A stretch of DNA of 64,000 nucleotides from SCGC-AAA076-P13 sp964276145 (lineage in GTDB: Bacteria > Pseudomonadota > Gammaproteobacteria > Magnimaribacterales > D2472). Positions 24,576-34,074 of this stretch are shown here, one piece after another. The DNA lies in contig CAXYDN010000006.1 in NCBI GenBank assembly GCA_964276145.1, positions 49,412-113,411 of the forward strand, in the 5' to 3' direction. How positions within the stretch are numbered: the first letter of the stretch is position 1; every line of letters starts with the position of its first letter. The notes below the pieces were generated by a model, which worked only from the letters and a program-made list of their open reading frames with translations, had not been told where the DNA came from and did not search any database. The translations under genes were made by a program, and so were the position numbers.

Positions 24576-26453
24576 TTATAAACTGATATTTCCTGTTAGA
24601 TTTACTCTAGCAGTATTAAAAATTTCATCGCTAACAATATCAGTAAGATTTTTTGATACTCTGTCTTCTGAAAAGGTCTTATATTGATCATATGACTCTT
24701 CAATAAGTTCCTGGCTAGGTTTATTAATATTTATTAAATCAACAAAATATTTATCTCCATTAGATGCGTCAATAGAAACGGAAGATCCAGGTAAAACCTC
24801 GAATACTTTAGATATAACTTCCCTAGGAAGCAATGAAGAGTATCGTTTAATAGCTACAAAAGATTCTTTAGAAAGAAAATCATAAACGTTTAAAAAATTT
24901 TCTATAGAATCTTCCTCCTTAGCTATAGCGAGCTCTGACATCAAAAGATTCATTTTATCATTAGTCTTTTGTAGTGATAAATACTCAACAATCTCGTTCT
25001 GAACTTTATCTATAGCCAGAAGTTTGGGCTCAGTGATATCTTCAATTTGTATAACGATAATAGAATCTTCAACACTAAAAATATTTGGCTTATTTAGATC
25101 AGAGTCTGGAGAAAAAATAAAATCTTTAATATTTTGCTCTGTTAATATGAAATCAAAATTACTCTGGGTCAGTTGCTTTTTCTCAAGTAATTCTTTTGAA
25201 AGAGAGCTGCCGATAGAAACTAGAGAGCTACCTGAAAAAATCATTTCGTCAATAATCTCATAATCATCATTCATGAGCGCTAAAGATTCTGACTGAATTA
25301 ATTCTTGAACAATTGAATCTCTCATCTGCTCCAGAGTCATAAGATCAAATTCATTAAACTCTGTGATTTTTAATATATGAAATGTTTCATCAAGCTCTAC
25401 AATTTCACTAACATCATTTAAATTCATATTTTTTAAAACAACCGCAAACTCCTCTGGAAAAATTTCAGCATCAAAGTACTCTAGATCTCCATTATTATCC
25501 TTGGATACAATATCCTCACTGAATTCTTTAACTAAATTAGAAAAACTATCTCCACTATTAAGTTTAAGCATTACTTCATTAATCACATTAAAAGCATCTT
25601 CATCTGAAGAGTAATTATTCTTTTCAATCATAATATGTGAGAATCTAATTTCATTTCTATTATTAGCTTGCTGGGTATACTCTTCATAAGCATCTTCAAC
25701 ATAATTGTTAGGCACTTCAACCAAACTGTTGTATTCCTCAGATTCTAAAATAAAATATTTAACAGCTCTCTCTTCTTCAGAAAAAAATAAAATTTCATTG
25801 TTATTGTAAAAATCTGCAATCTCTTCTTCAGAATTTTCAATTTGCTCTTTTAATAAATTAAAATCAACTTTTATAAAATCAATGTCAGCAGTTTGTTCTA
25901 ATATTTCTGCAAGTTCCTTGACTTCAAAATCCGTAACAAAACCAGATGAAGCTAATGAATTCCTAAAAATTCCAGAAGCCATAATATCGGTCATTAAATC
26001 GATATACGATTCTTTTGTGTGGCCGGTTGCATTTATTTGTGCTTCATAGATATCTTCATCAAAAAAACCATCTAAATGGAAGGATTGGTTTTTAATAATT
26101 GCTACTTTTGCTTGCCTGTCAGTATCCTTATTTATAAAACCAAGTGATCTGGCTTCGGATAATAGAACTTTTTGTGATATAAGTTCTTGTTTGATTTGAT
26201 TGATCTGAATATCTTCGTCTAATTGCGATAAATCAAAATCTTCTCCATATATTCTTTTTAGTCTATCTTCTGTAAAATTTGCAGCTATCTGCCAATCTGC
26301 CTCAGTTACATTTTCACCATTTACAGAACCCAATGAAGTTTGAAATGTTGAACCTAAGGAAGAAGTTCCTAAAAAAACAAATGGCAGAGCACATGCAGCT
26401 ATTACAATAAATAACCTAGGGCCTGTTAAAAAATTTCTTAGTGATTCCATCAT
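24576..26453 (-). CDS. ppiD: Periplasmic folding chaperone of the PpiD/SurA-N type
   Basis: Inner-membrane-anchored periplasmic chaperone that meets proteins as they leave the Sec translocon. The single N-terminal membrane segment (LFIVIAACALPFVFLGTSSL) follows MMESLRNF. A SurA/trigger-factor-like N-domain spans about residues 35-250. A parvulin domain is recognisable from IRFSHIMIEK to TFHILKITEF around residues 270-370. The C-terminal half is helical and poorly conserved. A frame extends to 26492, but that reaches into the hupB terminator, so the MMESL start at 26453 with GGA just before it is preferred. The position after hupB matches gammaproteobacterial gene order. Confidence 0.88.
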   Translation of the reverse strand: MMESLRNFLTGPRLFIVIAACALPFVFLGTSSLGSTFQTSLGSVNGENVTEADWQIAANFTEDRLKRIYGEDFDLSQLDEDIQINQIKQELISQKVLLSEARSLGFINKDTDRQAKVAIIKNQSFHLDGFFDEDIYEAQINATGHTKESYIDLMTDIMASGIFRNSLASSGFVTDFEVKELAEILEQTADIDFIKVDFNLLKEQIENSEEEIADFYNNNEILFFSEEERAVKYFILESEEYNSLVEVPNNYVEDAYEEYTQQANNRNEIRFSHIMIEKNNYSSDEDAFNVINEVMLKLNSGDSFSNLVKEFSEDIVSKDNNGDLEYFDAEIFPEEFAVVLKNMNLNDVSEIVELDETFHILKITEFNEFDLMTLEQMRDSIVQELIQSESLALMNDDYEIIDEMIFSGSSLVSIGSSLSKELLEKKQLTQSNFDFILTEQNIKDFIFSPDSDLNKPNIFSVEDSIIVIQIEDITEPKLLAIDKVQNEIVEYLSLQKTNDKMNLLMSELAIAKEEDSIENFLNVYDFLSKESFVAIKRYSSLLPREVISKVFEVLPGSSVSIDASNGDKYFVDLININKPSQELIEESYDQYKTFSEDRVSKNLTDIVSDEIFNTARVNLTGNISL

Positions 26454-26471
26454 ATTGATTCCATTATAAAT

Positions 26472-26500
26472 AAAAAAAGGGTGCGGAAGCACCCTTTTTT
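26472..26500. terminator. Rho-independent terminator after hupB
   Basis: GGGTGC and GCACCC (26479-26484 and 26489-26494) form a 6-bp stem with a GGAA loop. It has an A-run on the left and a T-run on the right, so it can work on both strands. In the minus direction it separates hupB from ppiD. Confidence 0.85.
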
Positions 26501-26515
26501 AAAGTTAATAAAAAC

Positions 26516-26794
26516 TTAGCTGTGCTTAACCTTATCTTTAAGGCCTTTACCAGCTTTAAAACCTGGAACCTTAGAAGCAGCGATATGCATTGAAGCACCT
26601 GTCTGAGGGTTTCTTCCCTCTCTAGCAGCTCTATGCCTTACTGAAAATGTTCCGAAACCTACTAGTGATACAGAATCACCCTTACCTAAAGCATCACCAA
26701 TACCACCTAAAACTGAATCAACAGCTCTGCCTGCTGAAGCTTTAGAAATATCAGCATCACCTGCTACTGCATCAATTAAATCTGATTTATTCAT
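26516..26794 (-). CDS. hupB: DNA-binding protein HU, beta type
   Basis: A 92-residue histone-like nucleoid protein. It starts MNKSDLIDAVA, has the core GFGTFSVRHRAAREGRNPQTG with the DNA-minor-groove arm, and ends KVPGFKAGKGLKDKV. The usual size is 90 residues. It lies between lon and ppiD, the gammaproteobacterial hupB position. The ribosome site GAGGAG is strong. A possible own promoter lies in the 88 bases before it (TTGACT at 26863-26868), but its -10 partner is poor. A good terminator follows. HU is normally among the most abundant proteins, which fits the strong signals at both ends. Confidence 0.96.
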   Translation of the reverse strand: MNKSDLIDAVAGDADISKASAGRAVDSVLGGIGDALGKGDSVSLVGFGTFSVRHRAAREGRNPQTGASMHIAASKVPGFKAGKGLKDKVKHS

Positions 26795-26882
26795 ATTAAA
26801 TACTCCTCTGTATAAATTTATTTATATAAATACCCTTCTATCAAAAGCTTTTTAAGGCTAAAAGTCAAGCAAATAAAGGCTT

Positions 26883-29291
26883 TTAATGAGCTTGTTTATT
26901 TTCTGGCTTTCCTTTTTTTGACCTTGTAGTTTTAGTTTTTATATTACTTGAAGTTTTATTTAGAGGTGTTGGCTCACTTACTAAGGCGTGAGATATAACC
27001 TCATCAATCCATTCCACTGGAATAATATTTAAAGATTTAAGAATCTGTTCAGGTATCTCTTGAAGATCTGCTTCATTTTCTTTTGGGATAATTACATTCT
27101 TTATGCCACCCCTTTTTGCAGCTAGAAGTTTTTCTTTAAGGCCTCCAATTTTTAATATCTGACCTCTTAGGGTTATTTCACCCGTCATTGCTGTATCAGA
27201 CCTAACTGCAATACCAGTAAAAATTGAAATTAAAGAAATAGCCATAGCTCCGCCAGCGCTTGGACCATCTTTTGGAGTTGCCCCTTCTGGAACATGAATA
27301 TGGACATCATATTTCTCATAAAAATTTGGCTTTATACCTAAAGAACTTGCTCTAGACCTTACAACCGTCAAAGCAGCTTGAATAGATTCTTGCATCACAT
27401 CACCCAATGAGCCAGTTTTAATAATTCTGCCTTTACCATCTATGTGAGATGCTTCAATAGTAAGTAATTCGCCACCAACTTCTGTCCATGCTAGACCAGT
27501 TACTTGACCAATAGCATTGTCTTTTTCAGCTATGCCATATTTAAATTTTCTTACGCCAGAATATTTTTCAATACTTTTATTTGTGATCAAAGTCGATTTA
27601 CTAATGTCCTTTGTTGATAAAAGTCTTTCCTTAACTACTTTTCTAAGAATTTTGGCAATTTGTCTCTCAAGACCTCTTACTCCAGCTTCTCTTGTATAAT
27701 ATCTAATTAGAGAAAGTATTACTTCTTTGTTTAGATTAATCTCTTTTTCTTTTAAGCCATTTCTCTCCATCTGCTTTGGTAAAAGATATTTTGAAGCTAT
27801 ATTAAGTTTTTCATCCTCTATGTAACCAGGAATTCTTATTATTTCCATCCTATCTAATAAAGGAGTAGGAATGTTTAAGCTATTTGCAGTACATACAAAC
27901 ATAACTTCTGAAAGGTCGTAATCAACTTCTAAATAGTGATCACTGAATGTATTATTTTGTTCGGGATCTAAAACTTCTAGTAAGGCAGAAGCAGGATCAC
28001 CTCTATGATCCATACCAATCTTATCAATTTCATCTAACAAGAACAGTGGGTTTTTAACGCCAACCTTAGAAAGCTTTTGAACAATTTTTCCAGGCATGGA
28101 GCCAATATAAGTTCTTCTATGTCCTCTTATTTCAGATTCATCTCTCACACCACCTAATGACATTCTTACAAACTTTCTATTGGTAGCTCTTGCTATTGAT
28201 TCACCTAATGAGGTTTTCCCAACACCAGGAGGGCCTACTAAACATAATACTGGAGCCTTCATTGATTTGACTCTTTTTTGAACTGCTAGATATTCAATAA
28301 TTCTTTCTTTAACTTCTTCTAGACCATAATGATCTTCTTCTAAGATATCTAAGGATGCTTGAATATCAGTTTTTACTTTAGATCTTTTCTTCCATGGAAC
28401 TTCAACTAAACAATCTAAATATGATCTAACTACAGATGCTTCTGCAGACGATGGTGACATATGTTTAAACTTGGCCAACTCACTCTTAGCTTTTTTTAAT
28501 GCATCTTTAGGCATTCCAACTGTATTGATTTTCTCTTCAAGCGCTTCTAGCTCATCTCCTTCTTCACCAATTTCTCCAAGTTCTTTTTGAGCTGCTTTAA
28601 TTTGTTCATTGAGATAATACTCTCTTTGAGACTTTTCCATTTGCTTTTTTACACGTTCTCTAATTTTCTTTTCAACATCAATAACATCAAGCTGTGATTC
28701 AATAAACATTAATACTTTTTCAGATCTTTCTTTAAGGTCGGCAATTGAAAGTATTTCTTGTTTTTTTGATGTTTCAATTGGGAGATGTCCAGTAATAGTA
28801 TCTATAAGCTTGGAAAGATCATCTAAGGAATCTACTGTTGATACTATTTCAGGTGGAATCCTCTTTGTAATACCAATATAGTCTTCAAATTTAGCTTTTA
28901 TAAATCTAACTAAATTCGAGGCATCTGCTTCTTTGAGTGGGATATCATCAATGGTGGTTACTCTTGCAAGATCATAGCTATCTTTTTCAATAAGAGATTC
29001 TATTGAGCATCTTTTATAACCTTCAACAAGAACCTTCATAGTGCCATCAGGCAGTTTAATTAGTTGAAGTAAATTGCTTATGGAGCCGTTCTGGTATAAA
29101 TCTTTAAATTCGGGATCTTCTATAGCAGGGTCAAGTTGGCTAACCAATACAAGTTTCTTATTTGATGACATTGCAACATTTAAAGCTTCAATAGATTTTG
29201 GTCTACCTACAAATAAAGTAGTAACAATTCCAGGAAAAACTACAACATCTCTAAGTGGGATTATGGGTAAGTCTGATTTTATTTCTTTCAT
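26883..29291 (-). CDS. lon: ATP-dependent protease Lon
   Basis: Hexameric AAA+ serine protease of the cytosol that degrades misfolded and regulatory proteins. It has an N-terminal substrate domain (residues 1-200), a coiled-coil linker, Walker A GPPGVGKTSL near residue 355, Walker B LFLLDEID, and the sensor arginine region. The catalytic dyad is Ser678 in PKDGPSAGGAM and Lys721 in KEKLLAAKRGG. The length of 802 is typical, apart from a Lys/Ser-rich C-terminal tail of about 25 residues that may bind nucleic acid. It is only 30 bases from clpX, so it probably shares its transcript. Confidence 0.97.
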   Translation of the reverse strand: MKEIKSDLPIIPLRDVVVFPGIVTTLFVGRPKSIEALNVAMSSNKKLVLVSQLDPAIEDPEFKDLYQNGSISNLLQLIKLPDGTMKVLVEGYKRCSIESLIEKDSYDLARVTTIDDIPLKEADASNLVRFIKAKFEDYIGITKRIPPEIVSTVDSLDDLSKLIDTITGHLPIETSKKQEILSIADLKERSEKVLMFIESQLDVIDVEKKIRERVKKQMEKSQREYYLNEQIKAAQKELGEIGEEGDELEALEEKINTVGMPKDALKKAKSELAKFKHMSPSSAEASVVRSYLDCLVEVPWKKRSKVKTDIQASLDILEEDHYGLEEVKERIIEYLAVQKRVKSMKAPVLCLVGPPGVGKTSLGESIARATNRKFVRMSLGGVRDESEIRGHRRTYIGSMPGKIVQKLSKVGVKNPLFLLDEIDKIGMDHRGDPASALLEVLDPEQNNTFSDHYLEVDYDLSEVMFVCTANSLNIPTPLLDRMEIIRIPGYIEDEKLNIASKYLLPKQMERNGLKEKEINLNKEVILSLIRYYTREAGVRGLERQIAKILRKVVKERLLSTKDISKSTLITNKSIEKYSGVRKFKYGIAEKDNAIGQVTGLAWTEVGGELLTIEASHIDGKGRIIKTGSLGDVMQESIQAALTVVRSRASSLGIKPNFYEKYDVHIHVPEGATPKDGPSAGGAMAISLISIFTGIAVRSDTAMTGEITLRGQILKIGGLKEKLLAAKRGGIKNVIIPKENEADLQEIPEQILKSLNIIPVEWIDEVISHALVSEPTPLNKTSSNIKTKTTRSKKGKPENKQAH

Positions 29292-29321
29292 ATACCCAAT
29301 ATAGGGACTGTTATAAAAATA

Positions 29322-30575
29322 TCAATTAGCAGAAGATTTTTTCGGTGTCGTTTTAAGTAACTTGATTGGTTCAGATTTTGAAATAACAGTATTTTCATCA
29401 ATAATAACTTTTTCTAAATCTTTATTAGGAAGTCCGAACATAGTCTCCATAAGAATATCTTCCATTATGGACCGCAAACCTCTTGCTCCTGTTTTTCTTT
29501 TTATAGCCTGTCTTGCTATCTCTATAAGGGCTTCATCTCTGAAAGTTAAATCAACATTATCAATCTCAAACAAATGTTTATACTGATTAACTAAAGCATT
29601 TTTTGGCTCTTTAAGAATCCTGACTAACGCACCCTCATCTAGCTCATGAAGATTTGAAATTACTGGCAGTCTTCCAACAAATTCTGGAATTAAACCATAC
29701 TTAACTAAATCTTCAGGCTCTAAATCATCTACATTGGAGGATATAGATTGCACATTAGATGTTTTGTTAACCTCAGCACCAAAACCAATTCCTATATTGC
29801 TGTTCCTTTGATCAATAACTTTATCAAGACCTGAAAATGCCCCGCCACATATAAATAAAATATTTGATGTATCTATTTGAACAAATTCTTGTTGCGGATG
29901 CTTTCTTCCACCTTGTGGCGGGATAGATGCAACAGTTCCTTCAATTAGTTTGAGAAGGGCTTGTTGAACGCCCTCACCCGATACATCTCTTGTAATGGAA
30001 GGGTTATCAGATTTTCTTGCAATTTTATCAATCTCATCAATGTAAACAATACCAAGCTGTGCTCTCTCTGGATCATAGTCAGATTTTTGTAATAATTTTT
30101 GAATTATATTTTCCACATCCTCACCAACATAGCCTGCCTCAGTTAATGTTGTTGCATCAGCAATTGCAAATGGAACATTTAAAATTTTTGCTAAGGTTTG
30201 TGCTAGCAACGTTTTGCCGCTTCCAGTTGGGCCTAAAAGCAAAACATTGCTTTTTTGAAGTTCCACAGAGTCTTTTAAATCATTCTTTCTTAATCTTTTA
30301 TAGTGATTATATACAGCAACTGAAAGAACTTTTTTAGCTTTTTCTTGCCCAATTACATACTCATCAAGCTTCTGGAATATTTCAAGTGGTGAAGGAAGTT
30401 CATCCAACGAAACATCTTCTTCACTTTTTATCTCTTCTTCGATTATGTCATTACAAAGATCAACGCATTCATTGCAAATATATACGCTAGGTCCAGCTAT
30501 TAATTTTTTTACATCATCCTGAACTTTTCCACAAAAAGAACAATGTAATTTATCAGTAGTGGAATTACTTGGCAT
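29322..30575 (-). CDS. clpX: ATP-dependent Clp protease ATP-binding subunit ClpX
   Basis: Unfoldase that feeds substrates into ClpP. The N-terminal zinc-binding domain has Cys12, Cys15, Cys34 and Cys37. Walker A is LLGPTGSGKTLLAQ, Walker B IVYIDEIDKIA, and the pore loop region YVGEDV is visible. The IGFGAEV loop that docks on ClpP is intact near residue 267. The length of 417 is close to E. coli (424). Its start overlaps the clpP stop by 11 bases, so translation is coupled. Confidence 0.97.
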   Translation of the reverse strand: MPSNSTTDKLHCSFCGKVQDDVKKLIAGPSVYICNECVDLCNDIIEEEIKSEEDVSLDELPSPLEIFQKLDEYVIGQEKAKKVLSVAVYNHYKRLRKNDLKDSVELQKSNVLLLGPTGSGKTLLAQTLAKILNVPFAIADATTLTEAGYVGEDVENIIQKLLQKSDYDPERAQLGIVYIDEIDKIARKSDNPSITRDVSGEGVQQALLKLIEGTVASIPPQGGRKHPQQEFVQIDTSNILFICGGAFSGLDKVIDQRNSNIGIGFGAEVNKTSNVQSISSNVDDLEPEDLVKYGLIPEFVGRLPVISNLHELDEGALVRILKEPKNALVNQYKHLFEIDNVDLTFRDEALIEIARQAIKRKTGARGLRSIMEDILMETMFGLPNKDLEKVIIDENTVISKSEPIKLLKTTPKKSSAN

Positions 30576-31179
30576 CTGCTTTATCTCTTTGATTTAGCAC
30601 ACTATCAACTATTCCATATTTTATAGCAGCTGGTGCATCTAAAAAATTATCTCTATCTGTATCTTTTTCAATTTTTTTAATAGTTTGGCCTGTGTGTTTT
30701 GAAAGAATCTCATTAACAATTTTTTTCATATGGAGGATTTCTTTAGCATGGATTTCAAAGTCTGAAGCTTGGCCCTGAAACCCGCCAAGCGGTTGATGAA
30801 TCATAATTCTTGAATTAGGCAAAGCAAATCTTTTTCCCTTATCTCCACCAGCTAATAATATTGCTCCCATACTAGCTGCTTGACCAATACACAAAGTTGA
30901 AATTGATGGTGCGACAAATTGCATAGTGTCATAAATTGCCAAACCTGCCGAAATGCTTCCGCCAGGTGAATTTATATATATAGATATATCTTTTTCGGGA
31001 TTTTCAGATTCTAAAAATAATAATTGTGCAACAACTAGATTGGACATGTAATCATCCACAGGTCCAGAAAGAAATATAACTCTTTCTTTTAAAAGTCTTG
31101 AATATATGTCAAACGACCTTTCACCTCGAGGTGTTTGCTCGATTACCATAGGAATTAATGCTGAATTTATTTCACTCAT
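30565..31179 (-). CDS. clpP: ATP-dependent Clp protease proteolytic subunit
   Basis: Barrel-shaped serine peptidase working with ClpX. The triad is Ser103 in GQAASMGAILL, His128 in SRIMIHQPLGG, and Asp173 in EKDTDRDNF. INSPGGSISAGLAIYDTMQ is the oxyanion-site region. The length of 204 includes a short N-terminal propeptide-like stretch as in E. coli. It begins six bases after the tig stop, in the usual tig-clpP-clpX-lon order. Confidence 0.97.
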   Translation of the reverse strand: MSEINSALIPMVIEQTPRGERSFDIYSRLLKERVIFLSGPVDDYMSNLVVAQLLFLESENPEKDISIYINSPGGSISAGLAIYDTMQFVAPSISTLCIGQAASMGAILLAGGDKGKRFALPNSRIMIHQPLGGFQGQASDFEIHAKEILHMKKIVNEILSKHTGQTIKKIEKDTDRDNFLDAPAAIKYGIVDSVLNQRDKADAK

Positions 31180-31185
31180 ATATAT

Positions 31186-32481
31186 CTATTTTTTAGCTAG
31201 TTCTGAAAATTCTATCACCTTATCTCTAGATTTAAGGGCTTTTTCTAAATTTTCAATCAATTGTTCCTCTAAAGCAATCATTCTAAACTGCTCAAGCTGT
31301 TGAGGCTGGCCTTTGACCCATTGCTTGAATTGATCTGCATCTTTGTATTTTTGTGATTCTTTATCAATAAATGAATCTAAAGTTACAGAATCAGCAGTAA
31401 TTTCAAAATGATTAATTAATTCAGCAAAAAGCAAATCAAGTTTTACTCTTTTTTCAGCATTCTCCAAAAAAGATTCAATTGGAAATAAATCATCTCCTGA
31501 TTTTTCTTCGGTATGACCAATTCTCATAAGAGCATCTTTTCTCATTAGATCTGCTTGCTCTTTAACTGTAACCTTAGGAACATTAAAAGTATTTGTTTTT
31601 AGTAAAGTTTCATAGATAGACTCTTTAGTAAGATCTTTTTCTTGTACCTCAACCTCTTTAGTCATTCTTTTTAAAATTTCATCTTTAAATGCAGCTTTAT
31701 CCTTAACTTTCATATCTAGCTTTTGAAATAAATCTTTATCAATGTCAGCCTCATGGAGCTCTTGAATATTTTTTAATGTGATTTGAAATTCAGCCTCGAC
31801 ACCAGCTAAATCACTTTTAAAATAATCATCCGGGAAAGTAGCGTTTAAAGTAAATTCTGATAATTCTTTATCTAAAATGCCATCTTCAAAACCCGGTATC
31901 ATGGAATTGCTTCCCAGAATAAGCTTAAAGTCCTGTGCTGAGTTTCCCTCGAAATCCTCTTTGTTAATTTTTCCAACAAAATCAATAATAACTTGATCAT
32001 CTTTTTTTGCCTTTCTTTTAACATCTTTCCAATCACCATATCTTTTAACAATATCGTTAATTGCTAGATCTATGTCGCTTTCGGTGATTGATATTGAAAC
32101 CTTCTCATAATTTTTCCATCTACTTAATTTTGGTTTTATATCTGGAAAAACTTCGAATGTTGCTGAATATGAAATTGGCTTTTTTGGGTCTTCACTTTTT
32201 AAATTCACTGTCGGAGCAGATGCTGGTCTCACTTTATTATCTGCTAATGCTTGAGGATATGAACTTTGTATTAATTCATTAATTACATCAGCATGAATAG
32301 ATTGCCCATACCTTTGTTCCAAAACATCATTTGGAACTTTGCCCTTTCTAAATCCGTCAAGCTTAGCTTTTCCTTTGATGTTTGATAATTTAGATTGGAA
32401 TTTTAAATCATACTCATCAACTGAAATTGATACAGTTAACTCTCTCTCCAAATCCTTCAATTTTTTTAATTTACTAGTCAT
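31186..32481 (-). CDS. tig: Trigger factor, ribosome-bound chaperone and peptidyl-prolyl isomerase
   Basis: First chaperone met by nascent chains at the ribosome exit. The ribosome-binding tail contains GFRKGKVP near residue 43, the trigger-factor signature. The FKBP-like domain lies around residues 155-240 (KKDDQVIIDFVGKI onward), and the rest is the helical cradle. A reading frame runs back to 32541 through the tRNA-His gene; the ATG at 32481 with AGG nine bases before it gives the normal N-terminus MTSKLKKLKDLERELTVSI. It heads the tig-clpP-clpX-lon block and may be co-transcribed with tRNA-His 17 bases upstream. Confidence 0.95.
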   Translation of the reverse strand: MTSKLKKLKDLERELTVSISVDEYDLKFQSKLSNIKGKAKLDGFRKGKVPNDVLEQRYGQSIHADVINELIQSSYPQALADNKVRPASAPTVNLKSEDPKKPISYSATFEVFPDIKPKLSRWKNYEKVSISITESDIDLAINDIVKRYGDWKDVKRKAKKDDQVIIDFVGKINKEDFEGNSAQDFKLILGSNSMIPGFEDGILDKELSEFTLNATFPDDYFKSDLAGVEAEFQITLKNIQELHEADIDKDLFQKLDMKVKDKAAFKDEILKRMTKEVEVQEKDLTKESIYETLLKTNTFNVPKVTVKEQADLMRKDALMRIGHTEEKSGDDLFPIESFLENAEKRVKLDLLFAELINHFEITADSVTLDSFIDKESQKYKDADQFKQWVKGQPQQLEQFRMIALEEQLIENLEKALKSRDKVIEFSELAKK

Positions 32482-32498
32482 TTTTATACCTGCTTTAA

Positions 32499-32576
32499 TG
32501 GGGCGAGCGATGGGGTTCGAACCCACGGCCTCCGGAGCCACAATCCAGCGCTCTAACCAACTGAGCTACGCCCGCC
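32499..32576 (-). tRNA. tRNA-His (anticodon GTG)
   Basis: A full cloverleaf can be folded. It has the extra 5' G (position -1) that pairs with C73, the identity element of tRNA-His, a 7-bp acceptor stem with one G-U pair, an anticodon loop with GTG, a TTCGA T-loop, and an encoded CCA (32499-32501). Confidence 0.97.
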
Positions 32577-32588
32577 ACGAAACGAATC

Positions 32589-32594
32589 ATTATA
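32589..32594 (-). promoter_or_regulatory. Probable -10 box of the tRNA-His and tig transcript
   Basis: A perfect TATAAT on the minus strand ends 12 bases before the tRNA 5' end. No good -35 match is present at the right distance, only AT-rich sequence. Confidence 0.4.
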
Positions 32595-32673
32595 GATTAA
32601 AAAATAGAATTATTATTAATTTTAATAGGATTCTTGCGTGTAATACATTATTATTTTTTGTGAGGGGAAATAA

Positions 32674-34074
32674 ATGAGTGATTTTTTAAATGACACTACA
32701 AAGTTTGTAAATAAGGCTTTAAAGTTCCTTGATATCTCACCCGGTCTTGCTAATAAAATAATAACTTGCAACTCCACTTATACAGTTAGATTTGGAGTTC
32801 GTCTCAGAGGAGAGATCCATACGTTTGAGGGCTGGAGATCAGTTCACTCTGAACATATGGAACCAACAAAAGGCGGTATTAGATTTGACTTAGCAACTCA
32901 TGTTGAGGAAGTTGAAGCACTTGCAGCTTTAATGTCTTATAAAAATGCAATCATTAATGTTCCCTTTGGTGGCTCTAAAGGTGGTTTAAAAATTAACCCT
33001 GCTGATTGGGATAAAAAAGAAATTGAAAAGATTACAAGAAGATTTGCGCAAGAACTAATTAAAAGAGATTTAATAAGCCCCTCACAGAATGTACCAGCAC
33101 CGGATATTGGTACATCTTCAACTGAAATGGCTTGGATTGCAGATGAATATAGAAAAATAAAGCCAACCGACATTAATTCATCTGCTTGCGTTACCGGCAA
33201 ACCGGCAAATAAAAATGGGCTTGAAGGAAGAGAGGAAGCAACTGGCAGAGGTGTTCAATATATTGTCAGAGAATTTTTTCGTAACGAAGAGCTTTTGAAG
33301 TTAATAAAATTTACTCCTCTTATGGAAGATAAAACTTTTATTGTTCAAGGACTGGGTAATGTTGGATATCATGCAGCTAAATTTATAAGCGAAGATAATC
33401 AAATAAAGTTAATTGGAATTGCTGAGCATAATGGTGGTATTCACAACATTCAAGGTATTAACGTTGACCATGCAAAAAACTATTTTATAAAACACGGTTC
33501 ATTTAAAAATTATCCCAAAGCCTTATTCGTCAAAGACCCATCTTTATTGTTAAAGAAACAATGCGATATTTTAATACCAGCAGCTAGAGAAAATGTTATA
33601 ACTGAAAAAAATGCAAATGATTTAAAAGCAAAATTAATTGTAGAAGCTGCAAATGGCCCAATCTCTTATAAGGCACATTCAATTCTAAATAAAAATAAAG
33701 TTTTTGTTATTCCAGATATTCTTGCTAACTCAGGAGGTGTTGCAGTCAGTTACTTTGAATGGGTTAAAAATATAAGACGTATCAGATTTGGTAGATTAGA
33801 GAAAAGAAAAAATATAATTCAAATGAATAGTCTTATAGAAGCAATTGAATCAATGACAGGAACTACAATGCCTGCAAAATATAAAAATAATTTTCTTGAG
33901 GGAACCAATGAAATTGATTTAATTAGATCGGGATTAGATGACATGATGATTGATGGATTTCAAGAAGTTAAGAAAGAATTTTTAGAAAATGAGAAGATTC
34001 CAGATTTTAGGACTGCTGCATACAAAGTTGCTATAGAGAAGATAGCCATGTCATATGACTCAATAGGTTTATAG
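32674..34074 (+). CDS. Glutamate dehydrogenase, ELFV family
   Basis: Oxidative deamination of glutamate (or reverse amination), linking amino-acid catabolism to the TCA cycle. The substrate domain shows EPTKGGIRFD, the active-site lysine motif PFGGSKGGLKINP, and PAPDIGTSSTEMAWIADEY. The Rossmann domain contains VQGLGNVGYHAAKF near residue 230. The C-terminal NSGGVAVSYFEWVKN is standard. The length of 466 is somewhat above the common 410-450, with an insertion near RNEELLKLIKFTPLMED. Other members of the family act on leucine or phenylalanine, but the motif set is that of glutamate enzymes. GAGGGG serves as ribosome site. Cofactor choice is not evident. Confidence 0.88.
   Translation: MSDFLNDTTKFVNKALKFLDISPGLANKIITCNSTYTVRFGVRLRGEIHTFEGWRSVHSEHMEPTKGGIRFDLATHVEEVEALAALMSYKNAIINVPFGGSKGGLKINPADWDKKEIEKITRRFAQELIKRDLISPSQNVPAPDIGTSSTEMAWIADEYRKIKPTDINSSACVTGKPANKNGLEGREEATGRGVQYIVREFFRNEELLKLIKFTPLMEDKTFIVQGLGNVGYHAAKFISEDNQIKLIGIAEHNGGIHNIQGINVDHAKNYFIKHGSFKNYPKALFVKDPSLLLKKQCDILIPAARENVITEKNANDLKAKLIVEAANGPISYKAHSILNKNKVFVIPDILANSGGVAVSYFEWVKNIRRIRFGRLEKRKNIIQMNSLIEAIESMTGTTMPAKYKNNFLEGTNEIDLIRSGLDDMMIDGFQEVKKEFLENEKIPDFRTAAYKVAIEKIAMSYDSIGL

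Noticed and set aside
26795..26882. Strong promoter for hupB
   Set aside because: TTGACT is present, but no convincing -10 box lies 16-18 bases away, so it was noted only in the gene entry.
32482..32541. N-terminal extension of trigger factor
   Set aside because: These codons run through the tRNA-His gene; the ATG at 32481 has a ribosome site and a normal N-terminus.
32339..32677. 112-codon plus-strand frame
   Set aside because: It is the complement of the tig start and tRNA-His.
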